Of a DNA stretch of 64,000 nt, positions 1-13,127 are shown piece by piece. A program made the translations under genes and the position numbers. Source of the DNA: Rhodocollybia butyracea (lineage: Eukaryota > Basidiomycota > Agaricomycetes > Agaricales > Omphalotaceae); NCBI GenBank assembly GCA_015501585.1, contig JADNRY010000016.1:488170-552169 (forward strand). The letters are read 5' to 3'. The notes beneath the pieces were generated by a model. That model was not told the DNA's origin. It was given only the letters and a program-made list of their open reading frames with translations, and searched no databases. The first letter of the stretch is position 1; every line of letters begins with the position of its first letter.

Positions 1-2415
1 TCCTTCTGGATCGAATCTGCTTCCTTGTTGGTTGTGGTCCTGAGGCGTAGAGCTGCTTCACGATCAGCGAGCAGTTTTATGCCTACGATTAATATCTGGA
101 AGCATTTTCAGTTCAACGTCGTTTCTAGCTTGACAAAGCGAGAATCGTAACATACCAATCCTGCAATGACCAAACCAAACGTCCCAGGAAAGCCTCGACG
201 GAATCTGTAAGAAAGAACGTTTGAGCGAAACTGAATTTCGATCAATGAGTGGATACTCACGTAGGCGCCCTATAGCAGTGAGAAACAGGAAGTTAGTCAA
301 ATACTGGGTATAAACCTGGGACACGTACATTGTCTGGGGAAAGATAACTATAGGTAACCACGCGGATACGGAGTATTGCAGGCCATTCATTGAAGAAATC
401 GTCACTGCCCTCACTGAAAATAATACTTAGGGATACAAAAATCAAGGTGCCGTTAGCTTACATTCATTATCATCGGCGAGGAGCTCATTTGCCCAGGTAA
501 AGAAGACAGCAGTCATGAGTTGCACTCCCTATTGACAATGGTGAATGTCAAAACACGATATGAGCAAGCGAAACATAGCTCACCCCAGTCATAAAAGCAA
601 ACAATATAAGTTTTTCGTTTTTGGGCCAGAAGGCTAGGATCCCTGTAGGTAAGAGACCGTAGAACTAGCGAGCGTTAAGATTAGGGTGGAAGAGTAGTGC
701 CAGTGGGACGACTCACAAGTGGTCCAAAAACAAATGCAAACCGGGATCCCGTCAGGTCACTTCCAAAGCCCCAGATGAAAATACACAACGCGGAAATCAA
801 AGACGAGCATGAAGGTATGACGTTTCGCTTGACCACGCTATATCCAGCCGCCTCTAAACAATTGAGAGGATCTCAATGAAAATTTTGTAGATACCACGTC
901 CACAATACACACCCATCCAGATCCCAAAATAGCCGGTGTCGGCGCACGATGAGCCATAGACGATATATCCTAAAACTAACCCGTACCATTCTGAGATTTA
1001 TTAATCCCAGTAAACCCATCAGAACTTCAACAGAAAATAATGGCTGCTACTTACTCCAGGACGACAGTATGCGTATTATCAATGTCCAGTTGAGTTTCTT
1101 CTCTCCGGGTTGTGACTGTCGTAGGATGAAAAATAAACGCCCGCTCACCACAAAATGCCAAGGACTTACTTTGCCTAACGCAAGGGATCTCTTTAGGGCA
1201 AAATCTTTCTCCTCCTTGCTGAGATACCAAGCACGAGTGTTCGAAGGTAGATCCGGAAGAACCAAGAGTATCCCTAGGGCACAGGGTACCGTCATACACC
1301 CACAAACGATGAATAACCACCTGAATGAAAAACGGTCATCACGGCCGTCGAATCTTAAGTTCTCGGAATTTCAAAAAATATACCTCCAACCCGCTAAACA
1401 GAGCCATATCAGTGAACGCGCTACTAGGAAATCAAGGGACTTCCTCACCTATTCCATGCTTCTCATTCAAAGTTGTGTAGACGCTTGCCTGTAAATACCC
1501 TCCGAAAGATGTGCCCAGAGAGCCTAAGGTGTACAAAATTGAAACCAAGTTTGTCAAACAAAGGATATTTACCAGACAAATGGAAGATAGCAATCCGCTT
1601 CGCAAGTTCATGCTTGTTATACCAGGAGCCCATGAGGTCTGAAATGATGTTATGAACCGCTCGTTATAACGAAACTCGGGCCAACGCACACAGGAGGGAA
1701 GGAAAGAAAGATGCCTCGAACGCTCCCACCATAAATCTGAACGCATACATTTGATTGCATGTCTTTGCACCAGCTTGAGCGAACGTGAATATGCCTGTAG
1801 AGATCACAAGGACGTGTTAGAAAAGAGGCAGAAAAGTTTGGCGAGCACTTTCCCCATCCAATCTCGTTGGCAAACAGGAATAAGGATGGTCGCACTCGCG
1901 TTACCGCAAGTGTTCCAGGGATCTGGTGCGTCCCTGAGCTCTTTCGTAAGCGCGTGTAGATCCAACTTACCTGGAACAGCGCATAACCGACAGTGTAAAA
2001 TGTTCCCATCTAAGAAATATAGTCACTCGAATTGACTGACGGCTCTATCATACACTCACAAATGTGTATTGGTTCCCATTCATAGTCAGGTCCTCCTTCA
2101 TCTTAACGGGAAGTCAGAATATATCATTCCATACTTCATTTTCGAACAGGAAGTACCCCGGAAACATATGCGTTGGCGAGATTTGCTGAATCAAGATACC
2201 GCATGAAGAACCCCAAGCATCCAACGACAAGGATGCCAAAGTCAAGCTATAGGTGAATTACTTACACATGGCAAATCCAATGAATACAACCTTACCTTCC
2301 TCACCAACCTCTTCTCGAACTGTGACTTCAAATGTCCATCCGAGTCCCAAATGAAAGACTTGCACTTTTGCCAAAACGTCAAGTTGACTACTTCTTTGGC
2401 TTTTTCAGGAAGCAT
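1..2415 (-). CDS. MFS permease, Dal5/allantoate-type anion:cation symporter (3' end cut by window)
   Basis: Multi-exon gene read from an ATG at 2415 (MLPEKAKEV) toward the left edge. The N-terminus has the basic stretch RLVRKVRLY that precedes helix 1 in Dal5-family permeases. A middle exon near 1047-1295 carries the family pattern LGILLVLPDLPSNTRAWYL followed by SKEEKDFALKRSLA, which marks the cytoplasmic loop between helices 6 and 7. An exon near 340-410 reads AMNGLQYSVSAWLPI-type sequence with VIFPQT, typical of the late helices. The reverse complement of 1-90 still reads as a charged C-terminal tail, so the stop lies outside the window. Known members import allantoate, nicotinate, pantothenate or other carboxylates across the plasma membrane; the substrate here cannot be assigned. 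Exact splice sites were not all resolved. Confidence 0.8.
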
Positions 2416-2695
2416 GGTTGTGAGTGAAACGGGAGGAAATATTAGAGGGAGCCTCAAGATAAACAAATTCGCATGAAAGGTGACATTTTAACCGTCCCAT
2501 GACAAACAAGAGATAAGAGTCATGCTATAGAAGTCAGCCTATGGCCACATGAGTAGATAGCGTGAAGAAGCGTGAAGATCGCGCAAGAGATGGGAATTCC
2601 AACAAAGGAGTTCTCAATGAAAATGCGAACGCTGATTATTGAAGGAACCTTAATGTTTCATACAGTCCAGAATTTCTATTGTCGCACATTCTACT

Positions 2696-3742
2696 CTATC
2701 CAATGACAAGTTTTCCTTCTGCGTCGTTGAAGTCGTGGACGGGTACTTCGAGATTGAGCTGTCGATCGTGGGGTGAGGTCACTCGATGAGATGCAAAAGA
2801 GCGAAATACTCACGGGAGCAGGTCCTTTACGAGCACGACCAGCTGCAAACGGTGAATCAATTTGATAAACTTCGACAAAGAACTCTGAAAATAATACGCA
2901 CAGATATCGTAATGAGAACCATGACAGGGGCAGAACCTGTATGAAGTTAGCGAAGAACTGGATGTATTTGTAACTACGCACCACCCTCCAAAGTCACCAG
3001 CTTCACCAATAGGTACACAACCCAAATGAGTGCAAACACCCAACATGACCAACCATTCTGGCTTTTTAGTCCTTTCTTCATCAGATTGTGGATCCCTGAA
3101 AGTCTTCCAATTCGCAGATCTCGCCTCGTCAATCTCGCTCTGTGTTCTGTGTCGGATGAAGACAGGCTTTCCTCGCCATTTGATGATGACATTCTTTCCC
3201 TCTGGAATACTCGAGATATCGACTTCTACTTTTGCAAGGGCCAAGACGTCTGCAGAAGCAGCCATAGTTTTCAAAAATTCGGAGACGCTGGACTTGGCGA
3301 CCGAAGCAGAAAGAACGCCCATGGTGCCAACCATAACATAGGATAATGCACGGGTGTTGTCCGTGTTTTTGGCACGGTAACCTGAAAAGTCGGGAACTTC
3401 GGGAGCATCTTTGACTACAGCAGAAGTGTGTAGAAGACGTTGCTGGAATAATCTCTGGGCAGGGCCTACAGACAATTCAACATTTTTTTCGCCAGAAAGA
3501 CGAGATAGACTTGCCAGTTGTGTAGGTCTTAGAGAAAAGACCGGATGAAGTCTTGGACAGACCTCCAGCCCACGAAGGAGGAGCATCTACGCGAGGACCA
3601 GATGAACATGACCATGAGCGTGCGGGTCAGCAGGAGCCCGTGCAGCGAGATTCAGCAACGGTGCTGCCGGAACACCAGAAGGAAGAGCGCGTACTGTAGG
3701 CGTCAAGTTGAATGACTTTTTCACCGCCTGGAAAGAAGCCAT
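2696..3742 (-). CDS. RIP1: Rieske iron-sulfur subunit of the cytochrome bc1 complex
   Basis: The mitochondrial complex III Rieske protein transfers electrons from ubiquinol to cytochrome c1 through a 2Fe-2S cluster in the intermembrane space. Both cluster motifs are visible: CTHLGCVP in the main exon and, after an intron, CPCHGSHYD. The last exons give RARKGPAP and the end EGKLVIG followed by TAG at 2698-2696. The tail-anchor helix region ([16 protein letters not shown]) and the hinge [15 protein letters not shown] are present. The ATG at 3742 opens a mitochondrial presequence ([18 protein letters not shown]). The frame is broken between presequence and mature part: an in-frame TAG lies at 3589-3587, while the intervening stretch reads well in another frame ([14 protein letters not shown]) and returns to frame at a run of seven A. 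Two opposite one-base indels explain this. An in-frame ATG at 3586 would give a shorter product with an odd N-terminus. Confidence 0.9.
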
Positions 3743-4336
3743 CGGTGAGCAACCAGAAATAACAGCGATGTATAGTTGAAAGGTCGGGATAATTCGGGCA
3801 GCTCGAAATTCTGTGAGCGCTAATATAAGCGCCGATAATGCGTAATGATTGAAGAAGGCAAAAGAAGGCTTTATTATCTGGGCTCAAGCCTCAGACTAGA
3901 GGCGAAATGTACATGCGAAATGTACTTGCCCCCTAACTACTGAGCTCGGTTGTGCGGATAGTCACCATCACTTGGTTGAGAAAGGTATAAGACTTTGCGA
4001 GTGATATGATGGGGCCAGGGGCAGCCATAACCAAGTTATTGTAAAAATAAGATTTTAGAGAAGGCGAAAAATACTGCAACACTTTACTGTAAGGGGAAGG
4101 AAGGAAGAAACCTACATTCCATCGTTTCTTCCAGAAAACATGATCAAAATCGGTATGGTAGTAATATTGGTGAGCTTAGATTATGTTGCGATGCAGCAAT
4201 GGGACAACCAATCAAGGACCTGCAAGTTTTGTATATGTATTCAGGGAGAGGGGAGGGTCAGGCCTAGTCAGGCCTGGCAAGTGGCAACGTCCAAGTGAAA
4301 TTGATTTTGGCTATATATTACAAGTAGTAACATAGT
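3743..4336. other. intergenic region, no gene seen
   Basis: About 590 bases between the Rieske start and the stop of the TFIIIC gene. It should hold the Rieske promoter and the 3' end of the next gene. A short direct repeat of TCAGGCCT occurs near 4258-4275. No coding exon was recognised. Confidence 0.6.
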
Positions 4337-7300
4337 TCATACTGAATACCAGTGTTTCGCTTGGTTCACAACCAAAACACCCGGTTTTTCTTCACTCTCA
4401 TCGATAGAGGCAACAGCATGAGGCTTGATGGCACCAAGCACCGAAAATGTGGAGACAAAACGATTCTGAATGAAGTCCTCTTCAAGCAATATTTTCAGGA
4501 TCTCCGCCACCTCTTGTTTATCATACACAGATTTCAATCGCCATCGGATTTCACTCTGAGACAATTGGTTAGTGGTGTCTCTCTCAAAATCGGATCTACG
4601 TACCTGTGAAATTCCAGGCCGAAGGACGATAGCTCCAATGACAGCACGTAATGCAGCTCCCCAGATATCTGTCATTTTCTTACCGAAAATGTCCAACCAG
4701 CGACGTGGAAACACTCTGGTCAGCGGCGAATCTGACAGCGCTACTGTCCACGATTTTGCATGCGCAGATGAGACCAGCCGAGTAGAGTTGTATCCAGCCC
4801 AGTGGAGGAATGGATGAGGTTCACCAGTCATCTTGAATAGAACCGGGAGGACTTCCTCAGGAGGCATTTCGTTGTTCATCTGTGCATTTCATGTATGATT
4901 AACGAGTTCACGAGGAAAAGATTTAGGAATTATACTTACGAGAAGATCTCGCTTCAGCATTCCTTGAGCACCAGCTTGTCCAACGCGCCACAAAATCAAC
5001 TCGGCTATGCTCAGCTCTCTCGCGTTAAGCTGGCCTCTATGAGCTTTCCAAAGTTCGTCCAAGCATGCGGAACAATCAACAACCCCACCAAGTATATTCT
5101 TTCGACAACAAGCTACCAAGCCATCGACTGTTCGACCATGAACTAATGCAGGATCTTCGTCAACGTCCATAGCACCTGTAGCGTCTGGCGCATCGTTCAA
5201 TGTCGAAGCGGAGTCTTCCAAGCCGAAGAAACGGACGCTAATATCAGTCTCGATTTGATCGTCATCTATGAGGAGCGTGAGGTGGATTTCTGTGAATTTG
5301 ATTCCAGAACTAACCGGCTTTTTTTGCTATTCCAATCCAGCGCAGGTCGACAGGCTTTCGGGTGAGAAGTATCTATGTTGAACTCGACTTTGTTTTCAGA
5401 AACAAGCTGGAGTAAATTTGCAAGATCTCCATCCGTAGCAAGCAAAGGCCAATCGCGCCAGACTGTGTCTTGTTGAGCGGAGTCATCCTCTAGCGCCGCC
5501 GCGTCCTGGAAGGTGTCTCGACTGATTATTCCATTGAGCGCGTTCACATTACTAGAAACACGATATTAGCGATGAAGCGTTGTAACAGGACGACGAGACG
5601 TACAATTCTGAGATCTTGAGTAATCTCCCAGGCTGAGATTTCTGGGGATCACGAACAAGCTTTGAGAGCACATTACGACTGAGAAGGTTCTGGGCTGCTT
5701 GAGGTACCACTCTTCTCCAACACTGGTGAGCAATGCAGACGCAACATCAGGTTTGTACACTTCATTGGGTGTCCCAAGCACTATCTAAGGGAACGATATT
5801 GATGAGCAGCATTCGAAGATAAAAGATGATAATTCTACCTTAAGAGCCGCTTCCGCTAGACACATTTCTTCCGCAGGAGATTCTTCGAGTGGTAGTACAT
5901 CCAATTGGTTGGTAAAAGGAAGGCCAAGCATCCCTCTTTCTCGCCCTTCTTCCACTACAGCATTCCAAACAGGTTCCCAGGAAGGAGTGGTCTGAAGACT
6001 TTCAACAACGTCGTATTGTTCGAGTAAACTTGACACGCTACTCGGAATTGGTAACTGCGTCTGTTGTGCAACAGGCATGTATCCTACGCGGCTGAATGTA
6101 GCTTTTAGTGGAAAGGAAAGAAAAAACTCATGGTTGCTACTTACAGCGCGTTTTTATCGATATGCTTTCGGAGGAACTCGATATGTTTGATGAGGTCAAA
6201 ATTCGACGGGTTTCTAAAATCGTCATCGGGAAGATGTATGGAGCCACGATGCTGTACCCAAAGCTGGTACCAGCTATCTTCTAGGCGATTCAAATACGTT
6301 TCGCCTCCCGTTGCCTCCCGAAGATGAGCGATACGTTGGCGGACAGTATTTCTGGGACAGCCGGAAAAACTTGTTCAAGGGCGGCCCATTCCAAACGAAT
6401 CGCATCCCGACATCTCCCCTTGATGACGGCAGCTGCATCGCGGGCTAGTTCTTCGTATTCTCGAGTCCACATAAATCGATGTCGGCGATTGACAGGGCGT
6501 GGCTTATTATCACCTTCTTCGGGTTGTTCTATTGAAACTGTCAGTGACTTTGAAAAAAAACCCCATAAAGTCTTACTTTCTTCACCGCGCTTTCTTCGTG
6601 GCTGTTTGGGCGGTTTTGGAGTGATTGCTGGGCCTTGATCGGCTACTAGCTCTGCCACCGATCGCTCTGGGGGATTTACTGCGACAGGTGGTGCAATTGT
6701 TGACAGAGGGATAGCTTTTCTGGGCGAGGACGAAGAAGACGATGCGACTGGGTTTGGTGTTTTCTTTTTGGGTAGAGCCTTCTTGGATATCATTTCAGCT
6801 TCTCGGATGACATTGCTGATCTCTGCCTCCCATTTCTGAGTATCGTGAACAGTGGTAGACTGCATGAAACGCTCGCGAATCTGGTTGACTCTAAGCGAAG
6901 CAGATCTCTTTACAGGTTCGGGATTAACATGTTGCAGTAGTTGGGTCCATTCTGATTCTCTCTGGCGACGTGCTTCTTCAGCCTTTTGTTTCAAAGAAGC
7001 TTTAGCCTTCTGCGCCTCCACCGCCTCTTTCTCTTCGGCTTTCCGTTTGAGTTTTTTCCGAGCTCTCTCAGCCTCTTTCGCCAGTGTGCGCCGTATATCG
7101 ATGTAGTAATCTCGCACGATATGAGAGGGGGCGCTGATGACCCACGATATCTTGTCTATTTCCGCATCGGTGGGTGTCCCGCCAGTTAATATATTGTAAA
7201 ACCTTTTCAAGTATTGTGTTTGGTGCCAAGAAAGCTTGAAAGAAGAGTTCCATGATATAGGACGACGAAGAGTGCGTCCTGCAGTAACAGTGGCATTCAG

Positions 7301-10300
7301 AGGAGCGGCATTGCTAATTCCTTGACTAGGGGCCTCCATCGACCGATGTAAGCAAACATCCTCCAGCAGGGCCCAATAATCTACTACCTGCGATAGCGTG
7401 CTCACGGATACATCCTGCAAGAATGGAGGGTCTGTCTCTGCCTTTGCCCAGTGATGAATCGGTACTAGATCATGGAACTTCCAATAGCCCGGGGCAGACA
7501 AGGGTGAATGAGCACTCCATCCTTGTAACGAAGCAATTTGAAATTCTGTGGGATGGTTTTCCCTAGCTTCACATGTCAACAATGGAGTATTGGATGTGGC
7601 TGCGACAAGCGGGGTGGCGATACCTAAACACCGGAGCATTTCTAAATTATCGAGGAGCTTTGAGTTGGCGCGGGCTTTGCCAACTTGAAGAATATTCTTG
7701 ATGTTATCGGGCAAATCCCTGACAATCGTGTTGACGCCCTCCTCTGTGGCCATAAAAGCACTAAGTTCCTCAACGTACACCGTTGGAGAGACCAGCTTGC
7801 AGTACTGTCCCAAAGGAAGATCGTGGGAAAGGAAAGAGAGATGTATAATCTTTTGGGAATGAGAGACGATCTGAAGGGAAGAATGGCCTGTTTCGAAAGC
7901 GCGGAGGCTAATGAGATGTAGCTCTCGGGCGCGCTTGCACTTGGCGATGATAGACCCGTAAGCTTGGCATATAGTAGTCCGTTCAGTGAGAAGAACATCG
8001 CGAATCAGAGCCTCGTCTTGAGCGAAAAGTTGTGCAGCACGTTCCGGGTTCTTTCCCCAGCGATCTGGACCGTCGATCCCCACCTTCTCCAGCTCTCGTA
8101 CAGGGACATGTTTCCGAAGGGCCTGTTTCTCCTGACCATATTTTATAGGTTCATCGATGATACGGCCCGAAGGTTGAGGCAGTGGAGGCGGAGACACACT
8201 TTGTGCCAGGTCTGAGAGAAAAGTAGAGAGCTGGTCGTCGGTGATGTGAGGCAGGTAGACTAAAACAGTCTGTTTGTTGGCACCAAGATACATCGGAACA
8301 GACGTCGTAAGTTGTTTGACCTTCCCGCGACTTTCCAGCAAATTGAATGTCGCTGTAACAGTGCGTTTGTCGGTTCTAGTACCAGGAGGAGAGCTAGCAG
8401 GTTCGCCAGCTTTCGCGAGAGTATCAAGAAGCGCAACATGAGCGTCATAAAAGTCTTTCGTTTGAAGATTGACAATTCCACCGAGCATCTCTACGACACG
8501 TAGTAGTTCGTTTTCTCGTCGCAGGTTAGACACATTGACCTTGGGTCTAGATGCCGACCGGAAGGGCGTGGATGCATGAGAAGTGGACGGAACCGGTGTT
8601 TGACCTGCTCGAGATGGAGTTTGTATGGCCCGAGACAGATCAACGGAAGGAGTGGGAGTTTGCGGTGCTACACGGGAGGGAGAGGGCGGAGGTAATGCAC
8701 TCGAGATGGATATCTAAGTTGAATCTGAGAACCAACTTGCAACTACGAGAATGAGTATGATACTTACCGATTGAGGCATATCCATAGGCAATGGATCGAC
8801 AGAAGAATCAAGGCCACCGTGACTTTCAGAAGGCCCTGCTTGAGAGACGCCTATATCGTTAATCGTTGATTGAGTAACAGGAACTTCATTGACAGGAACC
8901 CTTTCATTAGCGGGAACGTTGTCACGACCTTCCAAAGGTTCCACTTGAGACGTACTATCGTTTGCGACCATTGGGGAGGGGACAGCAGCCTCTACGGGAG
9001 CCTCTACTAGTTGCATAACCACATCCTCGTGGGAACCCTGATCAGCTGCATCCACCGACATGGGCTGGACGACGCCAACATCCAATTGTTCCGACTGGGT
9101 AGGTGCCAGTTCCATCTCTTTCTCCGTTCCATATTGTCCATCTCCCTCTTCCTGGTCCTCCAGCCTACTTTGCCCACTCGGCCCAGCGTCGAAAACTTCA
9201 ACATCAACATCGTTGTCCTTAGCAAGTTCGTCTTCATCTTCACTATCCCCAATCTTGTTCGATATTCTTTTGATACTCGAGCTTGCGCGCGCAGATCTCC
9301 TCAAAGTACCATCCTGTTCCTCGTCGCCACCTTCCACAATCCCAGACGCTCTCGACCTCCGACCACGTTTCTTTGGCGGGGCTTCCTCTCCATACACTGA
9401 GTCTTCCTCCGATTCGTATTCGTCCGTTTCATCCACTTCTGCTGATCCTGGTTTAGATCGTCCGGGTCCTAAAGCACCAAATGGATCGGGTGTAAGGGTA
9501 GCTTCCATAGTATACTTTCTAGGACGACCACGTTTCTTTGGTGCTACATCTTCTCCATCGACCGGACCGTCTTCGCGTTCCTGTTCGTTCGATTGTACCG
9601 GTTCTGGTTTGGGTTTTGGAGGTCGTCCGCGCTTCTTAGGAGAGCTGGGCCCTGGTGTATCAACTGCAGCCTCGGTGGACTTTCTAGGACGCCCACGTTT
9701 CTTAGGTGGACCGGGAATAATTTCGACTGACTTTCGAGGACGGCCGAGTTTCTTAGGCACACTGGGGGTAACTTCGGCCGTCGATGTCGATTTCTTCGGG
9801 CGACCACGTTTCTTCGGGGATGCGAGTGTGGATATGGAAGGATGATCTGTAGGTACATGTAAGAAAGTGGACGGGAAATTGAAAGCCGTTTACGCTACCT
9901 TCAGGAGGCATTATTTCTGCTTCTGCAGCTTCGCCATCCTTGTTGATTCTTCGCCTCTTTGGAGGTCTTGCCTCAACACCTTCCGCCTGATCTTGCTCCG
10001 TCTCAGTAACATCGACAGCTTTTCGTTTCCCGAGACGGCGCGCAGTGGTGACGTTCGATGCAGATCCTTGAGCTTCGGTACCTTCCTCCCCCTCGGCAGC
10101 CGCCTTTTTGGATCGACGTTTCGATGGACCAGAACTCTTCAGCGCTTTCTTACTAGTTTTTGCGAGTTTAGCCGGGCTATCATCCTTGAATGTATCTTGA
10201 TAATGCTGGAAAGCCTCTTCATCTTCGTAAAACGCAGTTGGTTCCACGTGCCAGAAGCCACCGACATTCTCGAGATCGACGTCGCCGTAACCAGCAGTGG

Positions 10301-12105
10301 ACCGGTCGAGGTTTTCGCGTTCGACGAGAGTTCGGTAGGCGGAGACGGTGAAGTATCTGTGACGCCTCTCGCGGCCACTAGTCTCGAGGAGAGCGGCGAC
10401 ACCTAGGTCACCTAGATGGGGTGGTGGCTGAAAGCGTTCAGCACGGGTGAGAATGAGTTCAACGGTACGCCGATCGAATTGGCATAGCGAGTCAGTGAGT
10501 TCCTACGAAGAGATACATTAGCAGACCATTGGACGATAGAACGGAAGCACATACAGTTAATGTCATTCCTTTAGTGCCCGATTCTTCCAATAAATCGCTG
10601 ATCTGTTTGTGAATCGTTACATTGAACTTGAATCCTCCTTGGGCTTGACAAGTAATCAGATATGAGTGGCATGTGATAAGGACGAACGACTCACTGGGAT
10701 CGTCTTCCGGACGCTCATCTTCCTGCGTGGGTGGTACAACAACCGCTCCATCCCCTCCCGTAGCACTCTCGTCGACCAGCCGTAGACACAAGACAGTCGG
10801 GACTTTTGACTTTTTCCTTTGGCTTGGAACAAGAACCTTTTCAATAACACCTTGCTGAATTAGTTCGTGTACCCGTCTTTGGAAGAAGCGTCGATCGGTC
10901 TTAGTAGGTTTCGCAAAGCCCTGTGCGAGAAGTGTGTTCAGTCCAGATATCAAGCTCGTATGGAGATTCTTACAATGGTGACCAGCATATTGTTTGAGAC
11001 ATGGATATGATTCGTAGAGGCTTTCAACAATTTCACGACTCGTCCACGAACCAAAGGAAGACTAGACAGGTGCCGAGCATCAATGGGAGTAAACCCAAGT
11101 GATGCAACGTCCGCGCTTTCCTCTTCTTCCTGATTTTGCGCCTCAATCAAAGAAGATTCTACTGTCCGAGATTCGAGTTCAGCACGAAGCTCCTCGTCTC
11201 GTATAGCTCTCCAGTGAGCATTGCGTTCAAAAAAGTAACGATGAATGACAAAGTGTGTTCCTACACCACCACGGCGGACTTTAACACTGAAACAAAATCA
11301 GAAAAAAGCTGGAATGGGATGGTAGACACCCACACAAGATTCAAATCCGTGAGTTGTTTGACAAGATAGAAGCAAGTCTTTTGGTCGTATTTCGTTGCTT
11401 GGCCGAGCTGGACGACCGTAACGCCGTCATCTCTGCCTCGGGTAATAACTTGAAGAGATGAGTACACCATTGGGCTCATTTTCGGAAACTACGAGGAGGG
11501 AAATCAGTCCACGAAACTCAAGATTTTTCTTCGAAAAACGTACCCTGACATGTGTACCAGTAATCGCAAGATAAATCGAATCGCGATCTCCAGCTAATCT
11601 GAGACTATCTCCATATTCTCTCTGCAAGTCGGCTAAAGGTCTCGATTTGGCATCTGGAACGAGGTCCAACGCAGGCGGCTCAGTCAAGACATGCTCTTCG
11701 CCTCTGGCACTGGCTTTTCTCTTCGCACTGACTTGAGGAGCAATCCAGACTTTAGAGGTGATCCCTGGCGGTATCGTGCCAACAAGGACGGTAGGCTGTT
11801 GGACGACAAGTGACCATACGAAAGCACAAAAGGCATCGTCGACTTTTTGATTTGAAGCGGCAATCTGGGCGTAGAAGTCTTTGATAAAGTCTGCTAGCCG
11901 GGAGACGTCGCATCCTGAGTTGAGATTAGGCCAAGTTGAAAGAAAAAATAAAAAGAGAAGTCGGGTTGTGGGTTCGAACCGTCAACAACACGACCTTTCA
12001 AAATTTCCACTTTTTTTGCAGTGGTTTCATATGAACTCAAGAACACTCACCAAGATCACCGTCAAAGGCTAATTCGCGAAGACAATGGTGCAAGAGTTCA
12101 TCCAT
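4337..12105 (-). CDS. TFC3: TFIIIC B-block-binding subunit (Tfc3 / GTF3C1 homologue)
   Basis: The largest subunit of RNA polymerase III factor TFIIIC binds the B box of tRNA genes. The ATG at 12105 starts MDELLHHCLRELAFDGDL, followed by an intron with donor GTGAGT. The B-block winged-helix domain lies around 11690-11260 (MVYSSLQVITRGRDDGVTV ... YLVKQLTDLNLV). Further winged-helix segments follow (GTKGMTLTV region near 10600; RRFFQRRVHELIQQGVIEKV near 10870). A charged linker at about 9820-9355 holds six AT-hook-like motifs. The longest exon (8533-6290) contains a second conserved DNA-binding-like region (LRVVEMLGGIVNLQTKDFYD) and a Lys/Glu-rich coiled coil near 7080-6950 (KEAERARKKLKRKAEEKEA). 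The C-terminus ends HWYSV at 4337. At nearly 7.8 kb this is the longest gene here and most of it is in one consistent frame between introns. The assignment of one gene rather than two rests on continuous exons and the family's large size. Confidence 0.87.
9355..9820 (-). repeat. AT-hook motif array inside the TFIIIC gene
   Basis: Six copies of an AT-hook-like core are encoded within about 465 nt: KRGRPKK, KLGRPRK, KRGRPRK, KRGRPPK, KRGRPRK and KRGRRSR. They are separated by Pro/Ser/Glu-rich spacers of uneven length. AT-hooks bind the minor groove of AT-rich DNA, so this linker may give the TFIIIC subunit extra nonspecific DNA contact. Confidence 0.85.
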
Positions 12106-12480
12106 AAAATGGAAAAAGTAGAGTTGGTGCGAGGGTAGCCGATAAAGGGGCTTAGACGGGTGTAGAAAATACTGCTGGCAAATCAAAAGCAGCGCAGTGT
12201 AGACTGCCAGTAGCGTGAAGGGTGTAGCGCAACGAAATAAAAACCGCAGCCAAAATCGATAACGACGGCGAGAGTGGTAGTGGTGTGGGAATTTCGAGAG
12301 GTGTTTTCGGGAATAATCTCAATTCGGCAACTCGAAAATTGGAGTGAAATCCCAGTTTTGACGACAAAAAGTATGCGACTAGTCTACTAGCTACGATGCA
12401 AATGCGATATACACTATCGGTAATAATGATACCCCGAAAGATGAGCGAAAAAAAGAAAAACAGCGTACAATATATCAAGC
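12106..12480. other. intergenic region (TFIIIC promoter side)
   Basis: About 375 bases between the TFIIIC start codon and the stop of the PRELI-like gene, both on the minus strand. No coding exon or RNA gene was recognised. It must contain the promoter of the TFIIIC gene. Confidence 0.6.
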
Positions 12481-13127
12481 TCATACATGCGCAACTTGTC
12501 GTTCGTCCCATAGTCGTCGTAAAACATCTGTAAAGGCCATTTTTCCCAACTGAGCATTTTGTTCAAACCGCTGCGCCATCCATTTCTCCAATCCGTCAGC
12601 TGCACTTCGCCATATCGCCATTCGCGCTTGGATCTCTGCTGTCTGCAAAAACAGCGTACAGCCAGGTGTTGTTGGTGAAGGTGTATACTGTATCTGTTCT
12701 AGACATGTCGCAAATTGCGATAATGAAAGGTTTTCCGAGGTGATGGTCGCGTTTTGTGTACGAGGGTCGATGAACGATATTTCCCGCACGAAAGCATCTT
12801 CGGAACCGCCAAATAGCTAAGAGATACGTTGAGAGAAGATAAAGAATATGCTGAATACAACGCACCTTAACTATCCACTTTGGTGCTTTTTGTTTACATC
12901 CCAATATCCGCTCTGTTCTAATAACACCACTTTTTGGGTCCACTGAGCGGTCCAGGACATCTATACTGACGACGTGTGTGCATTTGGGGTTGGGGTATTT
13001 GTGCCACATCCCAATAACGACATGGGACCATGGATGGCTGAAGGAGAGCTTGGATTAGTATACGCGAGCGAGATTTTCAAGTAAACAGCACATACTCGTA
13101 TTGGTAAGATTGGTTAACAAAATGCAT
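12481..13127 (-). CDS. PRELI/MSF1 (UPS) family mitochondrial lipid-transfer protein
   Basis: UPS/PRELI proteins move phosphatidic acid or phosphatidylserine between mitochondrial membranes with Mdm35/TRIAP1. Exon 1 runs from the ATG at 13127 and reads MHFVNQSYQYD across a GTATGT donor into HPWSHVVIGMWHKYPNP, matching the family start (F...F.Y.HPW..V....W.KYPNP). The next parts give HVVSIDVLDRSVD, a typical beta-strand of the SRPBCC-like fold, then GVIRTERILGCKQKAPKWI. The C-terminal helix follows (AADGLEKWMAQRFEQNAQL), ending RQVAHV. Predicted length is about 190 residues, normal for Ups1-3. Which of the yeast paralogues it matches cannot be decided from motifs alone. It sits head-to-tail between Rpb7 and the TFIIIC gene. 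Confidence 0.88.

Noticed and set aside
949..1494. 181-codon plus-strand open frame
   Set aside because: Antisense to MFS permease exons whose minus-strand motifs are clear.
9060..9845. 261-codon plus-strand open frame
   Set aside because: It is antisense to the AT-hook exon of TFIIIC; its Ser/Pro/Arg-rich sequence is the shadow of a low-complexity coding region.
11955..12000. tRNA-like T arm (GGGTTCGAACC) within a hairpin
   Set aside because: It lies in the first intron of the TFIIIC gene, and no acceptor, D or anticodon arm could be found on either strand.
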